Positions 52,034 through 60,969 of a stretch of DNA of 64,000 nt are shown here, piece by piece. The notes below the pieces were generated by a model. That model was not told where the DNA came from, searched no databases, and saw nothing but the letters and a program-made list of their open reading frames with translations. The first letter of the stretch is position 1. The number at the start of each line of letters is the position of its first letter. The position numbers and the translations under genes are program-made. This stretch comes from UBA12545 sp051024685. Lineage in GTDB: Bacteria > Bacillota > DSM-521 > Neomoorellales > Neomoorellaceae. Location: the NCBI GenBank assembly GCA_051024685.1, contig JAZHPA010000003.1, positions 1 through 64,000 on the forward strand. The letters are read 5' to 3'.

Positions 52034-52714
52034 TCAGTTTAGCTGCGCCGGCCGGAAGGCCAGGTGGTCTCCCGACACCAAATGAAATTCCATTCCCCAG
52101 TGGTTTCCCTCCAGGGCTCTTAGGCGGTCCTGGCCGTGGAGATGGGCATAATAACAACGTTGGACGCCATACTCCCGCATGAGGTCCACGAAGGCAGAAG
52201 GCTCGCCCGTAAGAGCCGGGGGAAAATGCAGCATTACAATTATGGGTTCGGTTCCCTGCCTTATTCTGGCCAGCTCCTGCAGGGCCCTTTCCAGCCGCAG
52301 GGTTTCCCTCCGGTAAACCCTCTCATCGGTTTCCGGATTAAAAAGGGGGTGCCCCGGCACCAGCCATCCGCGGGTACCGCAGATGGCCAACCCTTCCACC
52401 ACTTCGGGTTTCAAGAGGTCGAAATCCGCATCTAGAATGGCAGCCCGCATCTTCCTTTCGGTTTGCCACCAGTAATCGTGGTTGCCCTTAAGAATCCTCT
52501 TGCGGCCGGGCAAGCTCTTTAAGAGCTGTAAGTGGGGAAGGGCTTCCTCCAGGCGCATGGCCCAGCTGAGATCTCCCAGCAGGTAAACGGTATCCTGCGG
52601 TCGAACGGCTTTCTTCCATTCCTCCACTATTCTATGCTCGTGATGATCCCATTCCGGTCCGAAAAGGGACATGTCGCGACCCAGATGGAGATCGCCTAGG
52701 GCAAAAAGGGCCAT
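52034..52714 (-). CDS. Metallophosphoesterase (calcineurin-like)
   Basis: 226 residues of the YmdB-unrelated, calcineurin-like phosphoesterase fold: metal ligands in ALGDLHLGRD, LLGDLSW, KGNHDYWW, MLHFPPA and YYAHLHGQDR. The order and spacing match predicted single-domain phosphohydrolases. Start lies two bases after the isocitrate-dehydrogenase-like stop, so the two are one transcript. Substrate unknown. Confidence 0.88.
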   Translation of the reverse strand: MALFALGDLHLGRDMSLFGPEWDHHEHRIVEEWKKAVRPQDTVYLLGDLSWAMRLEEALPHLQLLKSLPGRKRILKGNHDYWWQTERKMRAAILDADFDLLKPEVVEGLAICGTRGWLVPGHPLFNPETDERVYRRETLRLERALQELARIRQGTEPIIVMLHFPPALTGEPSAFVDLMREYGVQRCYYAHLHGQDRLRALEGNHWGMEFHLVSGDHLAFRPAQLN

Positions 52715-52716
52715 TT

Positions 52717-53733
52717 TTATCCTCCCGTGCTCTGTTCCAGCCTCCGCACAATGGCCTCCGCCATCTCCTGGGTTCCTGCCGTCCCGCCCAGGTCGTAGGT
52801 TAAATATTTGCCTTCCAGCAAAACCTCATTGACGGCCTGCCGGACCCGCGCGGCAGGTTCATCCTCACCTAGGTGTTCCAGCATCATAACTCCGGAAAGG
52901 ATAGTAGCCAGAGGATTAACCTTGTTCTGCCCGGCGTACTTCGGCGCGCTGCCGTGGATGGGCTCAAAAACCGCAGCCGCCTCCCCCAGGTTGGCTCCGG
53001 GAGCTACCCCCAGGCCGCCCACTAGGCCGGCGCAGAGGTCGGAAAGGATGTCGCCGTACAGGTTGGGCAATACCAGCACATCGTACTGTTCCGGCTTCTG
53101 TACCAGTTGCATGCTAAGATTATCCACAATCCGGTCGTCGGCTTCGATTTCAGGATAATCCTTGGCCACTTCGTAAAAGCAGTGCAGGAAAAGACCGTCG
53201 GTGAGTTTCAAAATATTGGCCTTGTGACCCGCAGTGACCCGTCGGCGGCCTTTCTTCCGCGCATACTCAAAGGCCGCGCGGGCTATCCTCTCCGAACCCT
53301 TACGGGTAATAATCTTTATGCTCTCCGCCGCATCTTCACCCACCGTATGTTCTATACCGGCGTACAGGTCCTCGGTGTTCTCCCTGAAAATTACCAGGTC
53401 TATCCCCTGGTACCTGGAAGGTACGTTGGGCAAATTCTTAACCGGCCGCACATTAGCGTAAAGATCCAGTTCCTTGCGCAAGGCCACATTGACGCTACGA
53501 AAACCGGTCCCCACAGGAGTGGTAATAGGTCCTTTAAGGGCCACTTTATTCCGCCTGATGGATTCCAGCACTTCCCCGGGCAGAACGCTGCCGTATTTCT
53601 TAAGGGCGGATTCACCTGCCTCCACCACTTCCCACTCGAGCTCGGCCCCGCTGGCCTCCAGGACCCGCCGCGCGGCCGCGGTCACTTCCGGGCCGGTACC
53701 ATCCCCCGGTATCAACGTTACTACATGCCGCAA
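52717..53733 (-). CDS. NAD-type isocitrate/isopropylmalate/homoisocitrate dehydrogenase
   Basis: 338 residues of the beta-decarboxylating dehydrogenase family: TLIPGDGTGPEVTAAARR, the substrate loop FRSVNVALRKELDLYANVRP, FRENTEDLYAGIEH, then YGDILSDLCAGLVGG and EPIHGSAPKYAGQ. The ENTEDLYAGIEH segment points to NAD-dependent isocitrate or homoisocitrate dehydrogenase rather than LeuB. TTG 53733 has GGAGGTGG upstream; the ATG nine codons earlier overlaps that site. It probably feeds 2-oxoglutarate synthesis in a partial TCA cycle. Confidence 0.88.
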   Translation of the reverse strand: MRHVVTLIPGDGTGPEVTAAARRVLEASGAELEWEVVEAGESALKKYGSVLPGEVLESIRRNKVALKGPITTPVGTGFRSVNVALRKELDLYANVRPVKNLPNVPSRYQGIDLVIFRENTEDLYAGIEHTVGEDAAESIKIITRKGSERIARAAFEYARKKGRRRVTAGHKANILKLTDGLFLHCFYEVAKDYPEIEADDRIVDNLSMQLVQKPEQYDVLVLPNLYGDILSDLCAGLVGGLGVAPGANLGEAAAVFEPIHGSAPKYAGQNKVNPLATILSGVMMLEHLGEDEPAARVRQAVNEVLLEGKYLTYDLGGTAGTQEMAEAIVRRLEQSTGG

Positions 53734-53871
53734 ATTCTGCCACCTCCGCCTCGGAAACAATTACGCCTCTTATTATACGCAATTTAGTTTCCTTGAGCTA
53801 GCCTTCTCTGTGGCAGTTTTGACCTATTTTGAGCAATACACGCTTCCACTACTTCGGGGGTAAGTAACGAG

Positions 53872-54000
53872 GTATCCTCAATTTTCATTCCAGGCCTGCT
53901 TGGCTTCTGCTCGCTCCAAAAACCCTCGCGGGCCAAACTACCGATCGGCTCAAGGCTCCGGCAGGCTTCCCGGCAAATTCGACCTCCTCTCTCAGTTGCC
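53872..54000 (-). repeat. Structured intergenic repeat, copy 2
   Basis: Inverted copy of positions 1-128. Blocks such as GGTCGAATTTGCCGGGAAGC and GCCGGAGCCTTGAGCC are identical; the apical loop differs (TTTTTGG against AGCCATA). The GCCTGC/GCAGGC closing stem is kept. Confidence 0.8.
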
Positions 54001-54011
54001 GGCCGCAGGCT

Positions 54012-54136
54012 TCTCATGGCCTCGGGCCTGCTCCGCCTTTCGCCAAGCTTAAAGTTTGGCTACCGCGAAGGCTTGCTCGCTCGCTTGAAGCCTAAACAGG
54101 CCACCCCAGCGAAAACCGGAGATAACTCATGGTAAA
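54012..54136 (+). repeat. Structured intergenic repeat, related copy 3
   Basis: Faces copy 2 and has the same kind of architecture: GGCCTG pairs with CAGGCC on the outside, with GCCAA/TTGGC and AGGCTT/GAAGCCT hairpins inside and a 3' tail GGAGATAACTCATGG. Primary sequence is only partly shared; relation to copies 1 and 2 is inferred from the fold and tail. Confidence 0.55.
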
Positions 54137-54142
54137 TAATGA

Positions 54143-54171
54143 TTGCTACCTTTTCCCGCCAGAGTTACAAT
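54143..54171 (+). promoter_or_regulatory. Sigma-70 promoter of the hydantoinase operon
   Basis: TTGCTA (-35), 17-base spacer, TACAAT (-10), about 25 bases before the start codon of the hydantoinase gene and directly after the repeat pair. Confidence 0.7.
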
Positions 54172-54194
54172 AAACCAGGAGGCGGTATTTACTC

Positions 54195-55871
54195 ATGCTG
54201 ATCGGCTTAGACATGGGCGGCACCCATACTGATGCCGTCCTTATCTCTGAAGGCGAGGTTGTGGAGCACGTAAAGGTCCTTACCGATCCCGCCGACTTTT
54301 TGGCTTCCATCGAGCAGGCCCTAAACACCCTTCTGAAGCACAGGGACCCTGCAGCCATACGGCGCATAAACTTGAGCACCACCGTGTGCACCAACGCCAT
54401 TGTGGAAGGGAAAACAGAACCCGTGGGCCTGCTCCTTATACCCGGTCCGGGACTTAACCCCTCTTTTTTGACCTGCGCAAAAGTGACTGTAATCCTCCAG
54501 GGCAGCATTGACCACCGGGGCCGGGAGACCAGCCCCCTCAAGCGTGAGGAACTGGAGGCGGCCAGGCGGCAGTTCCAGGACAACGGTATCCGCTGCCTGG
54601 CAGCGGTGGGAAAATTCTCCGTCCGCAACCCGGCCCATGAATTGGAGATAGCGCACCTTTTGGAAGGAAGCTATGATTTTATCACCTTGGGCCACCGGTT
54701 GTCGGGCCGCTTAGCCTTCCCCCGGCGGGTGTACACTGCGTACCTGAACAGCTCCGTCTGGCGGGTCTACAGCCGATTTGCCGGGGCAGTCCGGTCTTAT
54801 GTGGAAAGCAAGGGTTTGAAGATAGAACCCTTTATTCTCAAGGCGGACGGGGGTACCTTGACTTTAGCCAGCGCGGTGAATACTCCCGTGGAAACCATCC
54901 TTTCCGGACCGGCGGCCAGCATCATGGGTGCTTTGGCGCTGGCACCGGGTGAAGACGATTTCGTCATCCTGGACATCGGCGGCACCACTACGGATATTGC
55001 CTTCTGCGCTGGCGGCGTCCCCCTTTTTGAACCCCAGGGCATACGCCTGGGGCCTTATCCCACCCTGGTGCGGTCCTTTTTCGTTCATTCAGTAGGGCTG
55101 GGCGGGGATAGCTCCATTAGAATAGTAGACGGGCGTATGGCCATCGGTCCCCAGCGTCAGGGCCCTCCGGCTGCCCTGGGCGGTCCCGCTCCCACCCCTA
55201 CCGACGCCCTCATCACCCTGGGCCTGCTGCAACTGGGGGATCGAGGGCGGGCAGAGAGGGCTATAGAAAGTCTGGGTAAACCGCTGGGCTTATCCATTAG
55301 GGAAACGGCTCAAAGTATCCTCGACGAATTTACCGCAGGTATAGCCCGGACTGTAAACCAGCTTCTTCACTACCTGAACAGCCGACCTGTGTATACGATC
55401 CGGGAAGTTCTGACCGAAAGGAAGCTGGAGCCGCGCCGGGTGATTGCCGTAGGGGCCCCCGCTCCCCTCTTAAAGCCCTTCCTGGAAAAAGCCTCCGGCC
55501 TGCCGGTAGAAGTGCCTTCCCTGGCAGGGGTAGCCAATGCCGTAGGCGCGGCTTTAAGCCACCCCACGGCGACCCTGGCCCTTTTCGCGGATACGGAGAG
55601 GGGTGTCCTGACGGCTCCCGAGATAGGATGGCAGGAAAGAATTGACCGCTCTTTTTCCCTGGAGCAGGCGCGGCGGCGGGCCTTTGCTTTGCTGGAGCAA
55701 CGCCTTAGAGAATTGGGGTACACCGGAGGCGTTCCTGAGCTGGAAGTAATAGAGGAACAGGCCTTCAATATGGTGCGCGGGTTTTACACCGTCGGCAGAA
55801 ATATACGCCTCAAGGTCCAGAACAGGCCGTCTCTCATCGGGCTGAAAGGGGGAACCTACGACCATGCTTAA
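54195..55871 (+). CDS. Hydantoinase/oxoprolinase family protein (HyuA-like)
   Basis: 558 residues of the ATP-dependent hydantoinase A/5-oxoprolinase family. The N-terminal phosphate-binding motif LIGLDMGGTHTDAVLIS starts the protein, NLSTTVCTNAIVEGKTE follows, and the second nucleotide motif VILDIGGTTTDIAFC is near residue 256. Relatives open hydantoin or oxoproline rings or carboxylate acetone/acetophenone. AGGAGG lies 12 bases ahead of ATG and a sigma-70 promoter just upstream. No HyuB partner is present; instead the next gene, overlapping by eight bases, encodes a deacetylase-fold hydrolase. Confidence 0.88.
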   Translation: MLIGLDMGGTHTDAVLISEGEVVEHVKVLTDPADFLASIEQALNTLLKHRDPAAIRRINLSTTVCTNAIVEGKTEPVGLLLIPGPGLNPSFLTCAKVTVILQGSIDHRGRETSPLKREELEAARRQFQDNGIRCLAAVGKFSVRNPAHELEIAHLLEGSYDFITLGHRLSGRLAFPRRVYTAYLNSSVWRVYSRFAGAVRSYVESKGLKIEPFILKADGGTLTLASAVNTPVETILSGPAASIMGALALAPGEDDFVILDIGGTTTDIAFCAGGVPLFEPQGIRLGPYPTLVRSFFVHSVGLGGDSSIRIVDGRMAIGPQRQGPPAALGGPAPTPTDALITLGLLQLGDRGRAERAIESLGKPLGLSIRETAQSILDEFTAGIARTVNQLLHYLNSRPVYTIREVLTERKLEPRRVIAVGAPAPLLKPFLEKASGLPVEVPSLAGVANAVGAALSHPTATLALFADTERGVLTAPEIGWQERIDRSFSLEQARRRAFALLEQRLRELGYTGGVPELEVIEEQAFNMVRGFYTVGRNIRLKVQNRPSLIGLKGGTYDHA

Positions 55872-57177
55872 AGCTGCCCGCCGCGTGGGACTGGTGTTCT
55901 TCCCGGCCTACGACTGGGCCATCTCTCCTACTCACCCGGAGCGGGAAGAGCGCCTTCTCTACACCCAGGACCAGGTCTGGGAAGAGGGTGTTCTCGATGT
56001 CGAAGGGATTACCGAATACCGTCCCCGGCTGGCCAACATCCAGGATGTCGAGCGGGTTCACGTCTGCGTACCAGAGGTTAAGAGCCGAGCGACGGAATCC
56101 GACCTCATTGCCGCCGGCGGAGCTCTGGTGGCGGCCGACGCCGTCCTCCAGGGGGAGGTAGACCGGGCCTTTGCCATAGTGCGTCCCCCCGGCCACCATG
56201 CCCAGCGCATTGTCTACGGCAACCGCGGCTTCTGCAATATCAACATTGAAGCCATTATGATCGAATACATCCGCCAGAGGTACGGTCCCAGGCGCATCGC
56301 CATTGTAGATACCGATTGCCACCACGGCGACGGTACCCAGGACATTTACTGGCATGATAAGGACACCCTCTATATCTCCATTCATCAGGACGGCCGCACC
56401 CTCTATCCGGGCACCGGTTTTTTGCCCGAGTTCGGCGGTCCCAATGCCTGCGGGTACACCCTGAATCTCCCCCTACCCCCGCAAACCGGGGAGGAGGGAT
56501 TCCTCTACGCCCTGGAAAACCTGATCCTCCCTGTGCTCAACGATTTCCGGCCCGACCTGGTTATCAACTCGGCGGGGCAAGACAACCACTACACGGATCC
56601 CATTACCAATATGCGTTTTTCCGCCCGAGGTTACGCCAGGCTTACCGAACTCTTGCAGCCCCACATCGCGGTTCTGGAAGGGGGCTACTCCATCGAAGGC
56701 GCCCTCCCCTATGTCAACCTGGGGATCATCCTGGCCCTGGCGGGGCTGGATTATACTTACGTCCGGGAACCCGATTACACCCCGGCTAAAGTATCCCAGC
56801 CCCAGGAAATTACCGACTATATTGCCCACCTGTGCCGGGAAACTTATGCAGCCTGGCAGCAGCGGGAGGAAATACGGGCGCAGACCACACGGGGGAAAAA
56901 AGAAATCACCCGCCAGCGCCGCGTCTACTACGACACCGAAGGGCTGCTGGAGATCCAAAAGGAGACCACCTTGGTCTGTGAAGAGTGTGCCGGCCTGACC
57001 TGGATAGATTCCCGCTGTTCAGAGCGGGGCGAGCATATTTTGGCCGTCTTTATTCCCCGGGATGCCTGCCCTCGCTGCCGGCAGGAAGGGGAAAAGCTTT
57101 TCCGGCAGGCTGACCGGCGGAGCTATACCCGAGTATACCTCCAGGACCGGCCGCGGGATATTCTGGTTAGAGAGTAA
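55864..57177 (+). CDS. Histone-deacetylase-family hydrolase with C-terminal zinc ribbon
   Basis: 437 residues. The first 310 form an arginase/deacetylase-fold amidohydrolase with all key motifs: RPPGHHAQR, DTDCHHGDGTQD (Zn ligands), SAGQDNHYTDP and LEGGYSIEGALPYV. The extra C-terminal part carries CEECAGLTWIDSRC and CPRCRQEG, a probable zinc ribbon absent from ordinary acetoin/polyamine deacetylases. ATG overlaps the hydantoinase stop by eight bases, so the two are coupled. It may remove acyl groups from the same amide substrate or from a protein; unknown. Confidence 0.88.
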   Translation: MLKAARRVGLVFFPAYDWAISPTHPEREERLLYTQDQVWEEGVLDVEGITEYRPRLANIQDVERVHVCVPEVKSRATESDLIAAGGALVAADAVLQGEVDRAFAIVRPPGHHAQRIVYGNRGFCNINIEAIMIEYIRQRYGPRRIAIVDTDCHHGDGTQDIYWHDKDTLYISIHQDGRTLYPGTGFLPEFGGPNACGYTLNLPLPPQTGEEGFLYALENLILPVLNDFRPDLVINSAGQDNHYTDPITNMRFSARGYARLTELLQPHIAVLEGGYSIEGALPYVNLGIILALAGLDYTYVREPDYTPAKVSQPQEITDYIAHLCRETYAAWQQREEIRAQTTRGKKEITRQRRVYYDTEGLLEIQKETTLVCEECAGLTWIDSRCSERGEHILAVFIPRDACPRCRQEGEKLFRQADRRSYTRVYLQDRPRDILVRE

Positions 57178-57223
57178 GGGGAGGGCGCAAGTCGCCCGTC
57201 CTGCTGGAGCTGCATATCCCCAT

Positions 57224-57480
57224 TTTTTGCTGGGGAGGCCTGCCTGGGCTTGCAAGCCAGGTTCTTTCCCTGAGCGATAGTCCAACCTGAGCTTCCCTCA
57301 AAAGCAAAAGCGGGGTTGAGGATAGCGAAGCCCAAGGCCGGCCCTATCGGCAAGGATGCCGCATGCATCCGGGGACCCTGCTCTTGCTGCTTTTAGTGCA
57401 GGGCAAGTCCTGCCCGCGAGGGAGACTTGCGTGAGGAAAAACCAGGCAAGCCCAGGTCCAAGAACTGGGCATAACTCAGC
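57224..57480 (+). repeat. Structured intergenic repeat, distant copy 4
   Basis: CCTGGGCTTG (57243-57252) and CAAGCCCAGG (57447-57456) are perfect complements 200 bases apart and close a large domain with inner hairpins. It shares CCCGCGAGGGAG and the tail GGGCATAACTCAG with the other copies. Together with copies 2 and 3 it brackets the two-gene hydantoinase/deacetylase operon. Confidence 0.55.
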
Positions 57481-57569
57481 TGCTGGTGAGGCAACCACGC
57501 AAAGGAGGGCCAAGTAAGGCTGGTAGCAAAAATAGGGGTGCTCCAGGCGTTGGAAGCCCTGGCTTCTTT

Positions 57570-57935
57570 CTAAAAGGCACCGCGAACCAACTCTATTCTC
57601 TCCACCCCTCCCCTTTTATCCAGCCATACGGCTACTACATCAAAGCGGCAGGGAAGGCCGGCCAGGCCCTTCTGTTGCAGATAGTAGGCCGCCAGCCGGC
57701 GCAAGCGGTGCTGTTTGCGCCAGTCTACCGATTCCTGGGGAGTTCCCAGTAAGTTCGAGGAGCGGGTCCTGACCTCTATGAAAACTATTTCCCCGCCCTC
57801 CTCGGCCACTATATCCAGCTCACCCAGGCCGCAGCGGAAGTTCCTCTCCCGCAGGCGAAAGCCTTTCTCCTGCAGAAAGGCGGCCGCCGCTTCCTCCCCC
57901 TGCCGACCTATGCGTTTCCTTTCCAGCGTCATCAA
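57570..57935 (-). CDS. yraN: YraN family (UPF0102) endonuclease-fold protein
   Basis: 121 residues with the complete UPF0102 pattern: RQGEEAAAAFLQEKGFRLRERNF near the start, ELDIVAEEGGEIVFIEVRTRSS in the middle (the nuclease-like D...ExK core), and RFDVVAVW at the end. The family has a predicted Holliday-junction-resolvase-like fold and no settled function. It follows the nuo operon by 74 bases. Confidence 0.9.
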   Translation of the reverse strand: MMTLERKRIGRQGEEAAAAFLQEKGFRLRERNFRCGLGELDIVAEEGGEIVFIEVRTRSSNLLGTPQESVDWRKQHRLRRLAAYYLQQKGLAGLPCRFDVVAVWLDKRGGVERIELVRGAF

Positions 57936-58009
57936 GAACAGCCCCCAACTGTTCCCGGCGTACTTTGCCTGCCGCCCCGGAATGTGCGTCAGGCCTCCGA
58001 CCCAACGCC

Positions 58010-59440
58010 TCAGTGCCCGAGAAAAGCCATGGCGGAATTAAAAGCGTAACTGGTAAGGGGTGTTGGATAGAGGCCGAAGAAAAATAGCACGGCCAGGGAT
58101 AGCACGAGAGCCACCTGCATTCCCAGGGGCACCTGTATAACCGGACTTCCGGTCGGGGGTTCACCAAAATACATGGCTTTGACTACCTGTAGATAGTAAT
58201 AGACGGAAACCATGCTCATCAAAACGGCCAGAATGGCCAGCCAGATATATCCCCGGTTGATGACCGCCATAAACAGGTAGAATTTGCTCACAAACCCCGC
58301 CAGGGGCGGTATGCCGGCCAGGGAAAGGAGGGAAAAAAGCAGAACGGCTGCCAGCAAGGGCGAACGCCTGGCCAGACCTGCATAATCCCCGATCTCATCG
58401 CTTCCCTGGACATTGTAGAAAGCTGTAGCGGCCATGAAGGCTGCCATATTAGCAAAAACATAGAGCATGGAATGGTACAGGATAGCGCCCACACCCAGTA
58501 CGGAGAAGGCTACCACGCCCAGGAGCAAGTAGCCTGCCTGAGAAATACTGGAATAAGCCAGCAACCTTTTGATATTCTTCTGAGGGATGGCCACCAAATT
58601 GCCGATAACCATGCTTAAGACAGACAGGGCCACGATTAATTCCGCCCAGAGGCCGTGAGTTTGGGGCAGAGCCCCAAAGAAGATGCGCAAGAAGGCCGCA
58701 AACCCTGCAGCTTTAGAGGCTACCGACAAAAAACCGGTAATGGGGGTAGGCGCTCCTTCGTATACATCGGGCGCCCACATATGAAAGGGTACCGCTGCCA
58801 TCTTAAAGGCAAAGCCCGCCAGGACAAAGATGATACCCACTCCCAACAGAGGTTTTACGCCTTCCCTGATTATGACTGAGCTTATTTCCCTTATAACCGT
58901 ACTGCCCGTAGCCCCGTAAATTAGGCTGAGCCCGTAAAGGAGAATGGCCGAAGACATTGCTCCCAGGATGATATACTTAATACCCGCTTCGGCGGATTTC
59001 ATATCCCCCTTCCTGTAGGTGACGAGGATACAGAGGGAAATGGTCATCAACTCTAGTCCCAGGTACAGGGTAATCAATTCTCCGGCGGAGGCCAGAAGCA
59101 TCATGCCCAGGGTAGCCAGGACCAGTAAGGCATAGAACTCCCCTTCGCCGTGCTGCAACCGGCCGATATAGTCAAAGGACCCAATACAGGTCAGCACGGC
59201 AGCCGCCAGAAAGAGGATTTTAAAGTAGGTTCCCAGGGGATCGATGATATAGCCGTCCAGGATGACTCCCTGGGCCCCCCGCAAGGCCCAGGCCACGGCC
59301 ATAATGCCTATCAAGCCGGCAGTGGCCAGGTAAGCTATTCCCCTTTTCTCCTGCCCCGGCACCAGCAGCCCCACCACCAGCAATCCTAAGCCCAGGGTGG
59401 CTGTTAAGAGTTCCACGCTTAATAGCTGCCAGATACCCAC
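58010..59440 (-). CDS. nuoN: NADH-quinone oxidoreductase subunit N
   Basis: 476 residues with about 14 helices, antiporter-like subunit of complex I. Typical blocks: LITLYLGLELMTISLCILV, AFKMAAVPFHMWAPDVYEGAP and IKRLLAYSSISQAGYLLLG, with the conserved Lys residues of the proton path. Last gene of the nuo operon, overlapping nuoM by one base. Confidence 0.95.
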   Translation of the reverse strand: MGIWQLLSVELLTATLGLGLLVVGLLVPGQEKRGIAYLATAGLIGIMAVAWALRGAQGVILDGYIIDPLGTYFKILFLAAAVLTCIGSFDYIGRLQHGEGEFYALLVLATLGMMLLASAGELITLYLGLELMTISLCILVTYRKGDMKSAEAGIKYIILGAMSSAILLYGLSLIYGATGSTVIREISSVIIREGVKPLLGVGIIFVLAGFAFKMAAVPFHMWAPDVYEGAPTPITGFLSVASKAAGFAAFLRIFFGALPQTHGLWAELIVALSVLSMVIGNLVAIPQKNIKRLLAYSSISQAGYLLLGVVAFSVLGVGAILYHSMLYVFANMAAFMAATAFYNVQGSDEIGDYAGLARRSPLLAAVLLFSLLSLAGIPPLAGFVSKFYLFMAVINRGYIWLAILAVLMSMVSVYYYLQVVKAMYFGEPPTGSPVIQVPLGMQVALVLSLAVLFFFGLYPTPLTSYAFNSAMAFLGH

Positions 59441-60969
59441 TAGAAAATCCCCCCTATGGCCTTCGCGGCCTCGATCTTGGCTACCAGCGGGGCTACGCCG
59501 GTATTAATGAGATCCACCATAAAGGAGGGGAACAGGCCGAAGAAGAGGAGGACCGAGCACAGCACTACAATGGGGACCAGTTCCACTCCCCGGGCATCTT
59601 CCAGGCCGTCCCACTCTGATTTACGCGGTCCAAAGAAGGTTTTCTGCACGACCCGCAGGACATAAGTGGCGGTAATAACAATGCCCAGGATGGCTAAAAT
59701 GGCCAGGACCCGGTAGCTTAAGAGGCCACCCCACAGCGCCTGTTCCCGGGTAAAGGCCCCTAAGAAAATCAAGAACTCGGCCACGAAGTTATTCAGCCCA
59801 GGCAATCCCAGGGAAGCCAGGCCGCCGATCAGGAAACCGGCAGCCACCCGCGGCATCTGATGGGCCAGCCCGCCAAAGCGGGCGATCTCCCGGGTATGGG
59901 CTTTATGGTAGATATTCCCCACCAGAGCGAAGAAGAGGGCCGTCATGATGCCATGGGCGAACATCTGGGTTACGGCTCCGCTCAAGCTTAAAGTGTTAAG
60001 AGCAGCTATCCCCAATAGCACATAACCCATGTGGCTCACGCTGCTGTAGCCGATGACGAACTTTAAATCCTTCTGGACCATGGCTATCATGGCTCCATAG
60101 ACCACATTCACGATGCAGAGAACGGCGATAAGGGGAGCCCAAAACTTGGCCCCTTCCGGGAAGAAGAAAACTCCCACCCGGATTAAGCCGTAGGCCCCCA
60201 ATTTCATCAACACCCCGGCGTGGAGCATACTTACGGCCGTAGGCGCTGCCACGTGGCCGTCGGGGGACCACAGGTGCAGGGGCCAGATGGGCACCAGCAC
60301 CCCAAAGCCGATAAGCATGAGGAAAAAGATAAACTTTTGGAAGCCCACATCATACTTCACTGTGGCCAGGGTTTGAATATCGAAAGTGGGATAGCCCAAC
60401 TGGTTGGACGCATAAAGGAAAAGGGCAATGATGCCGATGAGGGCAAAGGCGCTGCCCACCAGAAGATACAGGGTCAGCTTCATGGCCGCATACTCTTTCC
60501 TGGTGCTCCCCCATATACCGATCAGGAGGTACATGGGAATCACCGCTACCTCAAAGAAGAGGTAGAAAAAGAAGAGGTCCCGCGCGATGAATACACCAAA
60601 GACGCCGGTCACCAGCATCAGGAGAAAAATGAAAAATTCCTTGATGCGGTTGGTCATATCCCAGGAGGCAAAAACGCCGGTAAATATTACTATGGCCGTA
60701 AGCAACACCATGGGCAGGCTCATTCCGTCCACGCCCACAGAATAATTGATGCCGAAGGCTGGCACCCACGTCCTATCTTCCAGAAACTGTAACCCGCCTG
60801 CCCCCTGGTCGTAGGCAATGTATGCATAAACCGACAGCGCCAGGGCGACAAAGGTAGCGACGGCGGCGGTGATCTTTATGAGCAACTGCTCCCTTTCCGG
60901 TATTAACAGGATAAGGATAAGCCCTATTACCGGCGCCAGAAGAATGGAAGTCAAAAGCGGGAAACTCAT
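59440..60969 (-). CDS. nuoM: NADH-quinone oxidoreductase subunit M
   Basis: 509 residues with about 14 helices. Signature stretches are FFYLFFEVAVIPMYLLIGIWG, WPLHLWSPDGHVAAPTAVSM, and DLKFVIGYSSVSHMGYVLLG. The conserved Glu and Lys of antiporter-type subunits are visible. Overlaps nuoL by four bases and nuoN by one. Confidence 0.95.
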   Translation of the reverse strand: MSFPLLTSILLAPVIGLILILLIPEREQLLIKITAAVATFVALALSVYAYIAYDQGAGGLQFLEDRTWVPAFGINYSVGVDGMSLPMVLLTAIVIFTGVFASWDMTNRIKEFFIFLLMLVTGVFGVFIARDLFFFYLFFEVAVIPMYLLIGIWGSTRKEYAAMKLTLYLLVGSAFALIGIIALFLYASNQLGYPTFDIQTLATVKYDVGFQKFIFFLMLIGFGVLVPIWPLHLWSPDGHVAAPTAVSMLHAGVLMKLGAYGLIRVGVFFFPEGAKFWAPLIAVLCIVNVVYGAMIAMVQKDLKFVIGYSSVSHMGYVLLGIAALNTLSLSGAVTQMFAHGIMTALFFALVGNIYHKAHTREIARFGGLAHQMPRVAAGFLIGGLASLGLPGLNNFVAEFLIFLGAFTREQALWGGLLSYRVLAILAILGIVITATYVLRVVQKTFFGPRKSEWDGLEDARGVELVPIVVLCSVLLFFGLFPSFMVDLINTGVAPLVAKIEAAKAIGGIF

